A stretch of 64,000 nt of DNA from assembly GCA_947629895.1 (NCBI GenBank), contig CANRFP010000001.1:1-64000 (forward strand). The letters are read 5' to 3'. Source of the stretch: an uncultured Clostridia bacterium (GTDB taxonomy: Bacteria > Bacillota_A > Clostridia > Christensenellales > UBA1242). Positions 26,393 to 35,262 of the stretch are shown here, in pieces. Made by a program: the position numbers and the translations under genes. Positions within the stretch are counted from its first letter, which is position 1; the number at the start of each line of letters is the position of its first letter. Under the pieces are notes generated by a model. That model was given only the letters and a program-made list of their open reading frames with translations, made no database searches and was not told where the DNA came from.

Positions 26393-26421
26393 ATTTTATA
26401 CCAATTTGATAGGTTTGTCAA
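26393..26421 (-). promoter_or_regulatory. consensus promoter of tRNA-Leu
   Basis: On the minus strand TTGACA (26421-26416), 17 bp, TAAAAT (26398-26393), about 11 nt before the mature 5' end. Confidence 0.85.
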
Positions 26422-26533
26422 CAAAAAATGCAAAAAAAATTATTATTTTATAAAACAAAGCGTAATTTTTTTTTAAATTATGCTAAAATTTTGAGAGGAC
26501 AAACGATAAAATGTAAAAAGCAACGGATTGCGC

Positions 26534-26571
26534 TTGATTTTTTTAATATATTTTGTTATAATATATATATG
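26534..26571 (+). promoter_or_regulatory. promoter with +1 at the subtilase ATG (leaderless candidate)
   Basis: TTGATT (26534-26539), exact 17-bp spacer, TATAAT (26557-26562), 6 nt to ATG 26569; no Shine-Dalgarno. Confidence 0.7.
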
Positions 26572-29500
26572 AGATTTCGCGAAAGAAGGATTTTACATGT
26601 TTGTTTGTGCAGTTTCGTGATTATGTTGCTTGGTTTGGCAGCAATCTTTGTCTTTTTCCCAACAAATTTTGCTTTTGCAAAACAAAGTTATGTTCTGCCA
26701 GATGACTATAACGCTTTTTATCAATCTTTCATGCAGATGCAAGAAGATGTGGGTTCAGCAAACGACGGAATTGCTTCAATTTCTGCCTTTTCAAGCGAAC
26801 AAGAAGAGGTAGAACTTAATCGTTTGATTGTCAGCTCCAACAGTTTTGTTCCAAGTTGTGGGGCAAAATGGGAGGCAAGATATAAAGAGTGGAATTTCTT
26901 CCAATATGAAACGCATGCACAAACAGAAAAGGCCTATGACTATTTGATAAATCTTGGCTATGATGTTTCCTTTGACACTTATGTGACGGTGAATGATGGC
27001 GAGGATGTTCAGGCATACAACACCGCCACACACACCTACAACACGTGGGCAGATGAATATATGCATTACAACAACTTCATTTCATATCAACTTGGCGACA
27101 ACCAACTTGACGATGTGTATGTTTTTGTGCTTGACACGGGGATTAACAAATATCACGAATTGTTTCAAGGCAGAATTGATGAAACTTTGGCGGAAAGCTT
27201 TGTTGGATACACTCCAGAGAAAGTGAAAACATCAACAAATCCTGCAGATTATGATTATTATGATGACCACTATTATGAGCAAAATGGCATGCGTGTTTAT
27301 GGACATGGAACACACACCAGCGGAACAATTGCAGAACTTACAACTGACAACGTTAAAATTGTGCCATACAAAGTGTTGGATAAAAATGGCAGCGGGGCAG
27401 TTGCGGGGATTATTACAGCCATTGAGAAACTTATAGATTTGAAAACCACAAATTCAGACATGAAAATTGTTGCAAATATGAGTTTGGGCGTGAATTATTT
27501 TGATGAGGATTTAAGTGCAAATGAAATAATTCAAAATGCAGCAAGGTCAAAACTCACTGCGGCCGTAAGAAATGGCGCAAAAGCGGGAGTTGCCTTTGTT
27601 GTTTCGGCGGGAAACGAAAGTCAAACAACATCAAATGTTTCGCCGGGAAACTGTGACGAGGCGATTGTTGTTTCCGCTCTGAGAAATGGTGGATATTTGA
27701 ATAACGGGCTTGTTTTTGACAGTTCATACAGCAACTTTGGAAGCCATGTGGATTTTTCAGCACCTGGAACAGCAATTATGAGTGCATCAAATTTGGCAAA
27801 CACGGCTTATCACGAACTTTCGGGAACATCTATGGCGGCACCTCACGTTTCCGCGTGCTATGCGCTGTTGTTTTCGCTTCCAAAATATAAAACTTTTGAA
27901 CAGGTGACCAAATCTTTAACGAAAAATGCTGTTGATTTGGGAAGAAGCGGCAGAGACGACTATTACGGCTATGGCTGCATTGATTTGGCAACGGTTGACA
28001 AAGTGTTCTCGCAAAATCTTGTTGAGTTTTCGCAGCAAACAGATGAACAAAAGGGGATGACTTCTGCCACATTCAGCTTGTCATTTAACGAAGAAGGCGC
28101 ACAAGAAGTGGAAATTTATTATTCTTTGAATGAATATGAAACCACTTTAAACAAAAGCACATGGACACAATATCTGCAACCTGTTGAAATTGAAAAAACA
28201 ACAAAAGTTCATGCTGTTGCAACCTATATTGACGAAGAAGGAAATTTGGGTGAGACAAAACTTGCATCAAAAACATATTATGTTGAAAACTATGACCTTT
28301 TAAGTAATTTTGATTTTGGTGACGAAGTGGAAACATGGCCATTTGGTGGTTGTATTTCAATTAAAAAATATAACGGCACAGAACTTAAAACTTTAAATTT
28401 GCCAAGCGTGTATTATAAAGATGAGCAGGGCAATCAAATTTATAATGAGTTAACCATAACTTCAATTATGCCTTTTGCTTTTGGTTCGGGTTGCCCCGTG
28501 GAAGTGTTAAATTTGCCATCAACAGTGATTGAAATTCAAGAAAACGCCTTCAATGGTGACGGAAACATCCAAGAAATAAACGCTTCAGGCGTTACACAAA
28601 TTGGCGAATATGCGTTTAGAAGTTGCAAAAATCTTAAAACAATTTCATTTTCAAGCGAAGTCACAAAAATTGAACCATACACTTTCTATGGCTGCGAAAA
28701 CTTGCTGACTTTGAATGGAAACTTTGCAAATGTTGGAGAAATTGGCTCTTATGCTTTTTCGGGTTGCACAAATTTAACTTTGGTTGAAAACAACTTCTTA
28801 AATGTTTGGGATGTTGGAACGTATGCTTTTGAAAATTGCAAAAATCTCAACGTTCTCACGCTGCCACAAATTGGCGCCGGGAGCAATTCAACGGGCAAGG
28901 TTGGAAAACTTGGAGACTATGCCTTTAACAACGCCGAAATTGCAGAATTGTTGCTTGGGCCAAATATTTCGGATTTTACAATAAAATATGAAGTGAAAAT
29001 TGGAAAACTTTATGGCTATTTTGCAGCTAAACCTCAAATTTTGAATTGTGACTTTGAATATTATGACATAAATTTGAAAACATCCAAACCGCTTCAAGAA
29101 TACGTTGCCTTTGTTAATAAAGGGGAAAAATATGAGGCGGACATCGCTGTGATTGGCTATAAAGTGGAAACGCCAATTAAAAACAGTGGCTCTTTCAAGC
29201 AAGAGGGAAGCAAGGAAAACAATTTTGAATGGATTTATCATTATGTTTTTGACGGAACGCAATCTGTGGAAAGCAGAATTTGTTTTAGAGACACCGTTTC
29301 GCTGAGTTGTATTGATGCCTTTGGCAACCAAATCCAAACGCCTTTTGAAAGCAAATGCCAAAGTTTAACAATTAATGTTGTTGACGAAAGCACGCCAAAG
29401 CACACCTTCACTTATGTTGAAAAAGACAGCCCTCCAGGTGAAAGGCGTTTCAGCGTAAAGGTTAACGGCTTGCTTGTCACAGATGAGAGTTTAACTTTCT

Positions 29501-30330
29501 ATGAAGGAACAATTTCAAAACCTTTCAAATATGTTATTGAAGTTGTGCCTGATGTTGGATATCAAATCAACGCCATTGTGCTTTCAACAAAACCAGATGA
29601 AAAAAGGCCGGCTGACCGACCTATTGAATTAAGCCATGTTACGCAAGATATTGAAATGACTGTGACAACATCCGAAATTAAGGATTACACATTGACTTTC
29701 AATTACTTTGGGTTGGTTGACGATGATCCTGAATCGGACAACAATCGAGTGATTGTCAACGGCAAACAAATTGACAAAAATGATAAACCATCTAATGTTG
29801 ATAAAGGTGAGGTATTCCAATTTACAGTTAAAGAGGGTGCGGGATACAAATTGGTGAGGGTTTCTGTTGATGGAATTGATATTGAAGCTCAAAATGGGGT
29901 TTTCACCATTGACGAAATTTACAAAAACTTAATCATTGATGTTGTTTTTGAACGAATTTCTTATAAGGTTGAAGTTCAAAAAGGAATTGGTGGAACATTT
30001 TCAAATGAATATGGCAATGAATATAATTCTGTTAGGCGTGGCGACAGCGTTACTTACAGATTTTCCACAAGTCAGGGTTATCAACTTGATTTCATCACCG
30101 TTAATGGCAAGCAAATTTATGTTAAAGGCAACACCTTCACCATTGACAACGTGACAGAAGATTTGTTGATTGTTGTTTCCTTCAAAAAACAAAGTGGTGG
30201 ATTTTTGTCGGGCAATTCTGTTTTGCTGGATTACTTCATAATTTTTGTTGTTCTGTTTGTTGTGTTTGGAATACTGAAACTTGTGGTCTATTTGATAAGG
30301 AAAAAGCATCCTACTTTGAGAAAATACTAA
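26569..30330 (+). CDS. membrane-anchored subtilisin-like protease with LRR_5 repeats
   Basis: 1253 residues. Signal peptide (about 1-38, ending FAFAKQ). S8 domain about 180-470: Asp in FVLDTGINKYHE (about 189), His in YGHGTHTSGT (about 246), oxyanion region NMSLG and VVSAGNES, Ser in LSGTSMAAPHVSA (about 421). A middle region about 620-800 holds BspA-type LRR_5 repeats such as IGEYAFRSCKNLKTISF and IGSYAFSGCTNL. Further beta-rich modules follow, then a C-terminal transmembrane helix (YFIIFVVLFVVFGILKLVVY) and a basic tail. A surface protease anchored by membrane helix. ATG 26569 is chosen because it precedes the signal peptide; an earlier in-frame ATG would prepend 47 non-signal residues. Confidence 0.92.
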   Translation: MRFRERRILHVCLCSFVIMLLGLAAIFVFFPTNFAFAKQSYVLPDDYNAFYQSFMQMQEDVGSANDGIASISAFSSEQEEVELNRLIVSSNSFVPSCGAKWEARYKEWNFFQYETHAQTEKAYDYLINLGYDVSFDTYVTVNDGEDVQAYNTATHTYNTWADEYMHYNNFISYQLGDNQLDDVYVFVLDTGINKYHELFQGRIDETLAESFVGYTPEKVKTSTNPADYDYYDDHYYEQNGMRVYGHGTHTSGTIAELTTDNVKIVPYKVLDKNGSGAVAGIITAIEKLIDLKTTNSDMKIVANMSLGVNYFDEDLSANEIIQNAARSKLTAAVRNGAKAGVAFVVSAGNESQTTSNVSPGNCDEAIVVSALRNGGYLNNGLVFDSSYSNFGSHVDFSAPGTAIMSASNLANTAYHELSGTSMAAPHVSACYALLFSLPKYKTFEQVTKSLTKNAVDLGRSGRDDYYGYGCIDLATVDKVFSQNLVEFSQQTDEQKGMTSATFSLSFNEEGAQEVEIYYSLNEYETTLNKSTWTQYLQPVEIEKTTKVHAVATYIDEEGNLGETKLASKTYYVENYDLLSNFDFGDEVETWPFGGCISIKKYNGTELKTLNLPSVYYKDEQGNQIYNELTITSIMPFAFGSGCPVEVLNLPSTVIEIQENAFNGDGNIQEINASGVTQIGEYAFRSCKNLKTISFSSEVTKIEPYTFYGCENLLTLNGNFANVGEIGSYAFSGCTNLTLVENNFLNVWDVGTYAFENCKNLNVLTLPQIGAGSNSTGKVGKLGDYAFNNAEIAELLLGPNISDFTIKYEVKIGKLYGYFAAKPQILNCDFEYYDINLKTSKPLQEYVAFVNKGEKYEADIAVIGYKVETPIKNSGSFKQEGSKENNFEWIYHYVFDGTQSVESRICFRDTVSLSCIDAFGNQIQTPFESKCQSLTINVVDESTPKHTFTYVEKDSPPGERRFSVKVNGLLVTDESLTFYEGTISKPFKYVIEVVPDVGYQINAIVLSTKPDEKRPADRPIELSHVTQDIEMTVTTSEIKDYTLTFNYFGLVDDDPESDNNRVIVNGKQIDKNDKPSNVDKGEVFQFTVKEGAGYKLVRVSVDGIDIEAQNGVFTIDEIYKNLIIDVVFERISYKVEVQKGIGGTFSNEYGNEYNSVRRGDSVTYRFSTSQGYQLDFITVNGKQIYVKGNTFTIDNVTEDLLIVVSFKKQSGGFLSGNSVLLDYFIIFVVLFVVFGILKLVVYLIRKKHPTLRKY

Positions 30331-30384
30331 AATTTGCTTTGAAAAAATTTTGTTTAGTGTTATGATGAAAATTGGGAGGCTGAT

Positions 30385-30921
30385 ATGGAAGCTTGGATGA
30401 TTATTTTGATTGTTTTTGCAATTCTTATTGTCGCATTTGCTTCTCTTGCGATTGTTTGGGTTGTGGAAGTTCGCAAAGTTCTTAAAGGCTTGAAAAGAAA
30501 AGTTGAGGCCAATTTTCCAGAAATGCAGCAAATTTTAACAAAAAAATATGATTTTTACACTAAATTTTTGAATTTTTTGAAAAATCACACAAAAGAAAAC
30601 GTTTTGGATGAGGTTGCTGCCTTAAACCAAACTTGTTTAAAGGAGCCAAACGCCAACAATGATTTTGCGCTTAACTTAAAGTTGAAAGAATTGGTGGAGA
30701 GTTTGGAAAAACAAGAAAAATTGCAACAAAATGAAGAATATGTTTCCTTATTGCAAGAAAAACAACAAGTTGAAGATGAGGCAACAGAAAGAGTGAAAAT
30801 TTATAACGGCATGGTTGAGGCATACAACGAAAAAGTGAAAAATTTTCCTTCCAATTTTGTTGCACAAAAATTCAATTTCGAAATTATGGATTATTTCAGA
30901 ATAACTGACAAAACTGAATGA
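30385..30921 (+). CDS. lemA: LemA family protein
   Basis: 178 residues. One N-terminal transmembrane helix (about 5-27), then the LemA helical-bundle pattern: VEANFPEMQQILTKKYDFYTKF, and the diagnostic end YNEKVKNFPSNFVAQKFNFE (about 146-165), which matches the family's YN-x-x-V-x-x-FPS-N-x-V-A-x-x-F. LemA proteins are small membrane proteins of unclear role, often beside secreted proteases. Here it follows the subtilase by 54 nt with its own GGGAGG and ends in a terminator. Confidence 0.88.
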   Translation: MEAWMIILIVFAILIVAFASLAIVWVVEVRKVLKGLKRKVEANFPEMQQILTKKYDFYTKFLNFLKNHTKENVLDEVAALNQTCLKEPNANNDFALNLKLKELVESLEKQEKLQQNEEYVSLLQEKQQVEDEATERVKIYNGMVEAYNEKVKNFPSNFVAQKFNFEIMDYFRITDKTE

Positions 30922-30926
30922 TTTTC

Positions 30927-30955
30927 AAAAAAAACACGCTTTTGCGTGTTTTTTA
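30927..30955. terminator. bidirectional terminator between lemA and the zinc-ribbon lipoprotein
   Basis: AAAACACGC (30931-30939)/GCGTGTTTT (30944-30952), loop TTTT, T run both ways; serves convergent genes. Confidence 0.85.
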
Positions 30956-32458
30956 TGCGATTTTTTCTTCTTGTTCAACTGTTTTGGAGTTGTTTTGATT
31001 TGTTTTTGTGTTGTCATTAAGAATTGTGTTTTGGGCGCTTTCGTGGGTTAAAACTTCATTTTCTGCATTTTCAATTTCATCTTTGCTTATTTGTTGATGT
31101 GCTTTTGCTTGTTTTTCCTTTTCAATTTTGGCTGGCCTATGTTTTCTAAATTTCAAATTTTTGCTGGTAAGAGAAGGCGCTTCATCAGGGGTGTTTATTA
31201 TTTGAATTTTAGCCTCATCGGTTTTTTCGTTTGTTTTGCTTGTTTCTTCGGCTGGGGTTTCAATTTCTTCATCTAAATTGACAAAAGTTGCATTTCCATT
31301 CATGTTTTCACCATATCCAAAGCCCTTGTATGTGTCTATATTGCGCATATATGGTGCATAGGTGTCTGTGTTGCGATTTGGATTGAATATGCCAGCGTTG
31401 TTATAAAATCCATTGTTATACATGCCGTTATATCCATTGCCATATATGCCGCTGTTATAAATTCCGTTGTATCCATTGTTGTAGACGCCGTTGTTCGCAA
31501 AATTTGTTCCATAATAGCCATAATTCCCATAAGGGCTGGCTGCGTGATTTATGCTGTTGGAATTGAATTTGTAAGGATTTGCTGGATTTGCATTGTTGTA
31601 ATAATAACCGTTGTTGATTGGCATGTTGTTGATTGGGGCAACGGGATTGTTTATTGGGTTGGTTTGCGGATTTTTTATAACAACAACTTCTTTTCCGCAT
31701 TTTGGACAAACTTTTCCATTCACTTTTTCGCCACATTCAGGGCATTTTGTTTCTGGAAGATAGGTGTCAATGTTCTTTTGCAAGCCTGTTTTTGTTGATT
31801 TTTCCTCTTTGTCTGTTTGCGCTGAGGTGTTTTCTTTATTTTCAACATCTTTCACATCTGCAATTTTAACGCCCAAATTTGACGGATTTTGCGTGCCGCT
31901 TTCCGTTTTAATAAATTGTTGCAATTGACTTAGTGTGTTTAAAATGTTTTGATAATAAGACAATCGTGCATTGGAATTGCTGATAAGGCGATTTAGTTTT
32001 GCGGTTATCCTTTCTTCATTTTTTGTGTAATTTTTCTTTAAGGATTCTATTGCCTTCAATGTGGTTGAAAGTTCGCTCTTTGAATTTGACACTGAGTTGG
32101 TGTATTTGCTCAAATCGTCAGTCAAATCTCGCACCGCAAACATTTGTGCTTTTGAAAGTTTAAGCCCAGAAAGATTGTTTTTGAGGATTGCGGTTTTGTT
32201 TAATATGTCAAGCTTGTAATATTCTTCATTGGTTAAACTGTTTTGTGCGTTGCCTGCGTTCATTGAGGCGTATTCATTCATGTTTTCCGCAGTTATTTGC
32301 GTTGGGCTGACTGTTTGCACGCTACTGATTATGTTTGCAGTGTGGTCGAGTTGATTTGATAAGGTTGAAATTGTGGCGTCCGTTTTTGCTGGCGTTCCAC
32401 AAGCGGTGAGCGTTAAACACATTCCAAGTGCAAGCGTTCCTAAAAATATTTTTTTCAT
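30953..32458 (-). CDS. lipoprotein with zinc ribbon and Asn/Gly/Tyr repeats
   Basis: 501 residues. Lipobox LTLTACGT gives a lipidated Cys near residue 20. Residues about 30-190 are helical, probably coiled coil. A zinc ribbon follows (CPEC ... CPKC, about 228-245). Residues about 255-370 are low-complexity N/G/Y repeats (NNGYNGIYNSGIYGN), then an acidic and Lys-rich tail. Zinc ribbons are unusual outside the cell. It is divergent from the spoVA operon, with 108 nt between starts, so it could be spore-linked; that is inference. GGAGGT supports start 32458. No family recognised. Confidence 0.75.
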   Translation of the reverse strand: MKKIFLGTLALGMCLTLTACGTPAKTDATISTLSNQLDHTANIISSVQTVSPTQITAENMNEYASMNAGNAQNSLTNEEYYKLDILNKTAILKNNLSGLKLSKAQMFAVRDLTDDLSKYTNSVSNSKSELSTTLKAIESLKKNYTKNEERITAKLNRLISNSNARLSYYQNILNTLSQLQQFIKTESGTQNPSNLGVKIADVKDVENKENTSAQTDKEEKSTKTGLQKNIDTYLPETKCPECGEKVNGKVCPKCGKEVVVIKNPQTNPINNPVAPINNMPINNGYYYNNANPANPYKFNSNSINHAASPYGNYGYYGTNFANNGVYNNGYNGIYNSGIYGNGYNGMYNNGFYNNAGIFNPNRNTDTYAPYMRNIDTYKGFGYGENMNGNATFVNLDEEIETPAEETSKTNEKTDEAKIQIINTPDEAPSLTSKNLKFRKHRPAKIEKEKQAKAHQQISKDEIENAENEVLTHESAQNTILNDNTKTNQNNSKTVEQEEKIA

Positions 32459-32566
32459 ATTACCTCCGTTTTGCTTAGGTTTTGCAAATGTGAGATTTTT
32501 ATTCGCTTTTATTTGGTGGTTGTGATTATTTTTGATAATTTGGGACAAAATTTTAAAGAGGTTATT

Positions 32567-33022
32567 ATGGAAGATAAAAAACGTAATGAGGCTTACAACA
32601 AATATGTAAGTGCAAAAATTCCTAAAACACACGCATGGCCTGCACTTTTCAACTCCTTTTGGGTTGGTGGGCTTATTTGCGTTATAGGGCAGGGCATAAA
32701 CGATTTGTTGCTACTTGCTTTTCCTATGTTGTCGCAGCAAAGTGCTTGGGCGCTGACACTGATTGCCTTGATTTTTATTGCCTCTTTCCTAACGGGCATT
32801 GGCGTGTATGACCAAATTGGAAAGTTTGCCGGCGGCGGTTCAATCGTGCCAATCACGGGCTTTTCGAACTCCATTGCAAGCCCTTCAATCGAATTTAAAA
32901 GCGAGGGCATAGTTTATGGAATTTGCGTGAAAATGTTCACCATCGCAGGGCCGGTGATTGTGTTTGGCGTGGCATCAAGCATGGTTGTTGGGCTGATTTA
33001 TTGGATTATATCTTTGTTTTGA
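32567..33022 (+). CDS. spoVAC: stage V sporulation protein AC
   Basis: 151 residues, integral membrane protein of the SpoVA channel that moves dipicolinate into the forespore and releases it at germination. Hydrophobic helices with FNSFWVGGLICVIGQGI, LTGIGVYDQIGKFAGGGSIVPITGFSNS and a C-terminal helix are family-typical. AAAGAGG stands just before ATG 32567; upstream in-frame starts lack a ribosome site. First gene of a tight three-gene operon (9 nt to spoVAD). In known sporulators spoVA is forespore (sigma-G) controlled, but I cannot point to a convincing sigma-G site. Confidence 0.93.
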   Translation: MEDKKRNEAYNKYVSAKIPKTHAWPALFNSFWVGGLICVIGQGINDLLLLAFPMLSQQSAWALTLIALIFIASFLTGIGVYDQIGKFAGGGSIVPITGFSNSIASPSIEFKSEGIVYGICVKMFTIAGPVIVFGVASSMVVGLIYWIISLF

Positions 33023-33031
33023 GAGGCGTTT

Positions 33032-34021
33032 ATGGCAGAAACAATTAAACTGAAAAAACAACCAAAAATTATAGGCTCTTACAGCATTGTTGGGCCTAAG
33101 GAAGGCAAAGGGAACTTTGGCGAATATTTTGATTATGTTATGAAAAATGACTTTTTTGGCGAAAAAACTTTTGAAAAAGCAGAGCGAAAAATGCTGGAAA
33201 ATGCCATAACGGGTGTGATACAAAATGCCAAACTTCAAACCAAAGACATTGACATTATGATTGCCGGAGATTTGCTTAACCAAATTATAAGCTCTTCCTA
33301 TGCGGCAAGGGTGTTCAATTTTCCGTTTTTAGGAGTGTATGGGGCTTGTTCCACAATGGCAGAAAGCATTGGCGTGGCATCAATTTTGGTTGACGGCGGC
33401 TATTCAAAAAATGTTGTGTGTTGCACAGGCTCGCACTTCTCAACCGCCGAAAGACAATATCGTTTTCCGTTGGAACTTGGCAATCAACGGCCTCCAACTT
33501 CGCAGTGGACAGTCACGGGCGCTGGAAGTTGTGTGATTTCTTTGGAAGGCGAAGGGCCAAGAATAACAATGGTGACATTTGGAAAGGTTGTGGATTGGGG
33601 AATAAATGATGTGAACAACATGGGCGGAGCAATGGCGCCTGCGGCAAGAGAAACAATGCTAAACCATTTTAGGAACACAAAAACGGGGCCGGATGATTAT
33701 GATTTAATTTTGACGGGCGATTTGGGAAAGCTTGGAAGCGAGATTTTGATTGACCTTATGGAAGATGAGGGCATAACACTTGGAAGCAATTATGGCGATT
33801 GTGGGCAAATGTATTTTAAAAGAAGCCAACAAACTTTGTGTGGTGCATCGGGAGCGGGTTGTTGTGCAACAGTGTTTAATTCGTTTATAATTAAAAAATT
33901 GCGGGAGAAAAAGTATAAAAGAATTTTGTTTATGCCAACGGGTGCGCTTTTAAGCACAACATCAACTCAGCAAGGCGACACAATTCCTTGCACTTGCCAT
34001 GCGATTGTGATTGAGGCATAA
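33032..34021 (+). CDS. spoVAD: stage V sporulation protein AD
   Basis: 329 residues, thiolase-like soluble component of SpoVA that binds dipicolinic acid at the forespore inner membrane. LGVYGACSTMAESIGVAS places a Cys (about residue 110) in the thiolase-type nucleophile position; SYSIVGPKEGKGNFGEYFD, GDLLNQIISSSYAAR and TPG-type loops are characteristic. GAGAGGCG precedes the ATG. Length normal. Confidence 0.95.
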   Translation: MAETIKLKKQPKIIGSYSIVGPKEGKGNFGEYFDYVMKNDFFGEKTFEKAERKMLENAITGVIQNAKLQTKDIDIMIAGDLLNQIISSSYAARVFNFPFLGVYGACSTMAESIGVASILVDGGYSKNVVCCTGSHFSTAERQYRFPLELGNQRPPTSQWTVTGAGSCVISLEGEGPRITMVTFGKVVDWGINDVNNMGGAMAPAARETMLNHFRNTKTGPDDYDLILTGDLGKLGSEILIDLMEDEGITLGSNYGDCGQMYFKRSQQTLCGASGAGCCATVFNSFIIKKLREKKYKRILFMPTGALLSTTSTQQGDTIPCTCHAIVIEA

Positions 34022-34030
34022 GGAGGGAAA

Positions 34031-34399
34031 ATGGAAATTTTTGTGAATTATATTTGGGTGTTTTTGATTGGCGGGCTTGTGTGTATGTTTGGTGAAGTTT
34101 TGATTATCACCACAAACATAACTTCTGCCAGAATACTTGTCACCTTTGAAATGATAGGCTTGGTTTTGGAGGCCATTGGAGTGTATGATTATATTTCTGA
34201 TTTTGCCAAAGCGGGCGTGAATGTTCCAATCATTGGTTTTGGCGCATCACTTGCAAAAGGGGCAATTGGCGCAGTTGAAACGCATGGCTTTCTTGGAATT
34301 TTCACGGGAGGCCTAACTGCCACTGCGGGAGGAATTGCTGCCGCCATTGGCTTTGCATTTTTGTTTGCTTTGATATTTAAATCTCACACCAAAAAGTGA
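34031..34399 (+). CDS. spoVAE: stage V sporulation protein AE (AEb type)
   Basis: 122 residues, small integral membrane subunit with LIGGLVCMFGEVLI, VYDYISDFAKAGVNVPIIGFGASLAKG and a last helix GIAAAIGFAFLFALIF, which parallels SpoVAC. AGGAGGG precedes the ATG. It closes the minimal spoVAC-AD-AE set; spoVAA, AB and AF genes are not in this window. Confidence 0.93.
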   Translation: MEIFVNYIWVFLIGGLVCMFGEVLIITTNITSARILVTFEMIGLVLEAIGVYDYISDFAKAGVNVPIIGFGASLAKGAIGAVETHGFLGIFTGGLTATAGGIAAAIGFAFLFALIFKSHTKK

Positions 34400-34447
34400 T
34401 TGGTCTTGGCTGAAATGACATAAAACAAATTTGCTGTATAACACAAT

Positions 34448-34494
34448 ATAAAGTGTAGTATGCAATTGCATAATACACCATATATTGATGTTAT
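34448..34494 (+). repeat. dispersed 12-bp half-site repeat, copy B
   Basis: Same layout as copy A: GTGTAGTATGCA (34453-34464), inverted TGCATAATACAC (34467-34478), and a decayed third half-site. Lies between spoVAE and yunB, directly before the yunB promoter. Confidence 0.75.
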
Positions 34495-34499
34495 AAAAT

Positions 34500-34542
34500 T
34501 TGACAAAATCCGCCTTTTGCATGCATATACTACTTTGTGGTG
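34500..34542 (+). promoter_or_regulatory. yunB promoter, possible leaderless GTG start
   Basis: TTGACA (34500-34505) then CATATA (34524-34529, 18-bp spacer) or TATACT (34526-34531). GTG 34537 or 34540 follows within 5-8 nt; no Shine-Dalgarno. Less clear than the other cases. Confidence 0.45.
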
Positions 34543-35214
34543 ACATATTACAACAATCTTTATAAGAAGCGAAGGAAACGAAAAACAAGAATTTTGATTT
34601 TGGTTTTTCTTTCTCTTATTGGGCTTGTTTTGGGCTATGTTTTTGGTGTTATTTTTCCCGTTGTGATTGAGGCGTCTGAGCAGATGATTTTCTCTCTTTC
34701 CACAACAGCGGTGAGCGATGCCGTTTATGAGGTTTTAAAAGAAGAGAATTTGAAATATCAAGATATTGTGAACATCACTTATGACACTGCGGGGGATGTT
34801 TCTTTGATTACGCTTGACACGGTTAAACTGAACGGAATTGCCAGACGCTTTTATCAAGTTGCGCAAATAAATTTGGATAAAATGGGTGAAGTTGGCATTG
34901 ATGTTTCGCTTGGAACATTCACAGGCATACCTTTTTTGGTTGGGCTTGGGCCAAAGGTTAACCTTAAACTTGTTTCAATTGGGGCAATGACATCAACTTT
35001 CAAGAACAATTTTAGAGGGGCGGGCGTGAATCAAACAAATCACACGCTTTCCATCGAACTTTTTGCAAGTGTCAGCCTTATTTTGCCGTCTTATAGCCAC
35101 ACAATCGACAGCGTGACGGAGGTTTTGGTTTCTGAAAGCGTGATTGCTGGCAAAGTTCCACAGGTTTATTTGGGGGACAATTCAAGTTTAAATTTCATTC
35201 CAAACAGCACTTGA
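34537..35214 (+). CDS. yunB: sporulation protein YunB
   Basis: 225 residues. One N-terminal transmembrane helix after a basic start (KKRRKRKTR, helix about 20-42), then the YunB pattern: FSLSTTAVSDAVYEVLKEE, ISYD-like NITYDTAGDVSLITLDTVKLN, and VGIDVSLGTFTGIPFLVGLGPKVNLKL. YunB is a spore-formation protein of unknown biochemistry, mother-cell expressed in Bacillus. Start codon is GTG (34537, or 34540 in tandem) without ribosome site. It follows the spoVA operon but has its own promoter after a repeat copy. Confidence 0.9.
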   Translation: MVTYYNNLYKKRRKRKTRILILVFLSLIGLVLGYVFGVIFPVVIEASEQMIFSLSTTAVSDAVYEVLKEENLKYQDIVNITYDTAGDVSLITLDTVKLNGIARRFYQVAQINLDKMGEVGIDVSLGTFTGIPFLVGLGPKVNLKLVSIGAMTSTFKNNFRGAGVNQTNHTLSIELFASVSLILPSYSHTIDSVTEVLVSESVIAGKVPQVYLGDNSSLNFIPNST

Positions 35215-35239
35215 CAACAAGAAAAAAGTGTGTTATAAT
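35211..35239 (+). promoter_or_regulatory. perfect consensus promoter
   Basis: TTGACA (35211-35216), exact 17 bp, TATAAT (35234-35239), overlapping the yunB stop. Drives the next gene, with GTGGAGGGG as ribosome site. Confidence 0.88.
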
Positions 35240-35262
35240 CCAACAAAGTGGAGGGGTTAAAA

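Noticed and set aside
26207..26476. 89-codon reading frame across the tRNA-Leu region
   Set aside because: It runs through the antisense of a well-folded tRNA and its terminator, has no ribosome site, and is best explained as chance.
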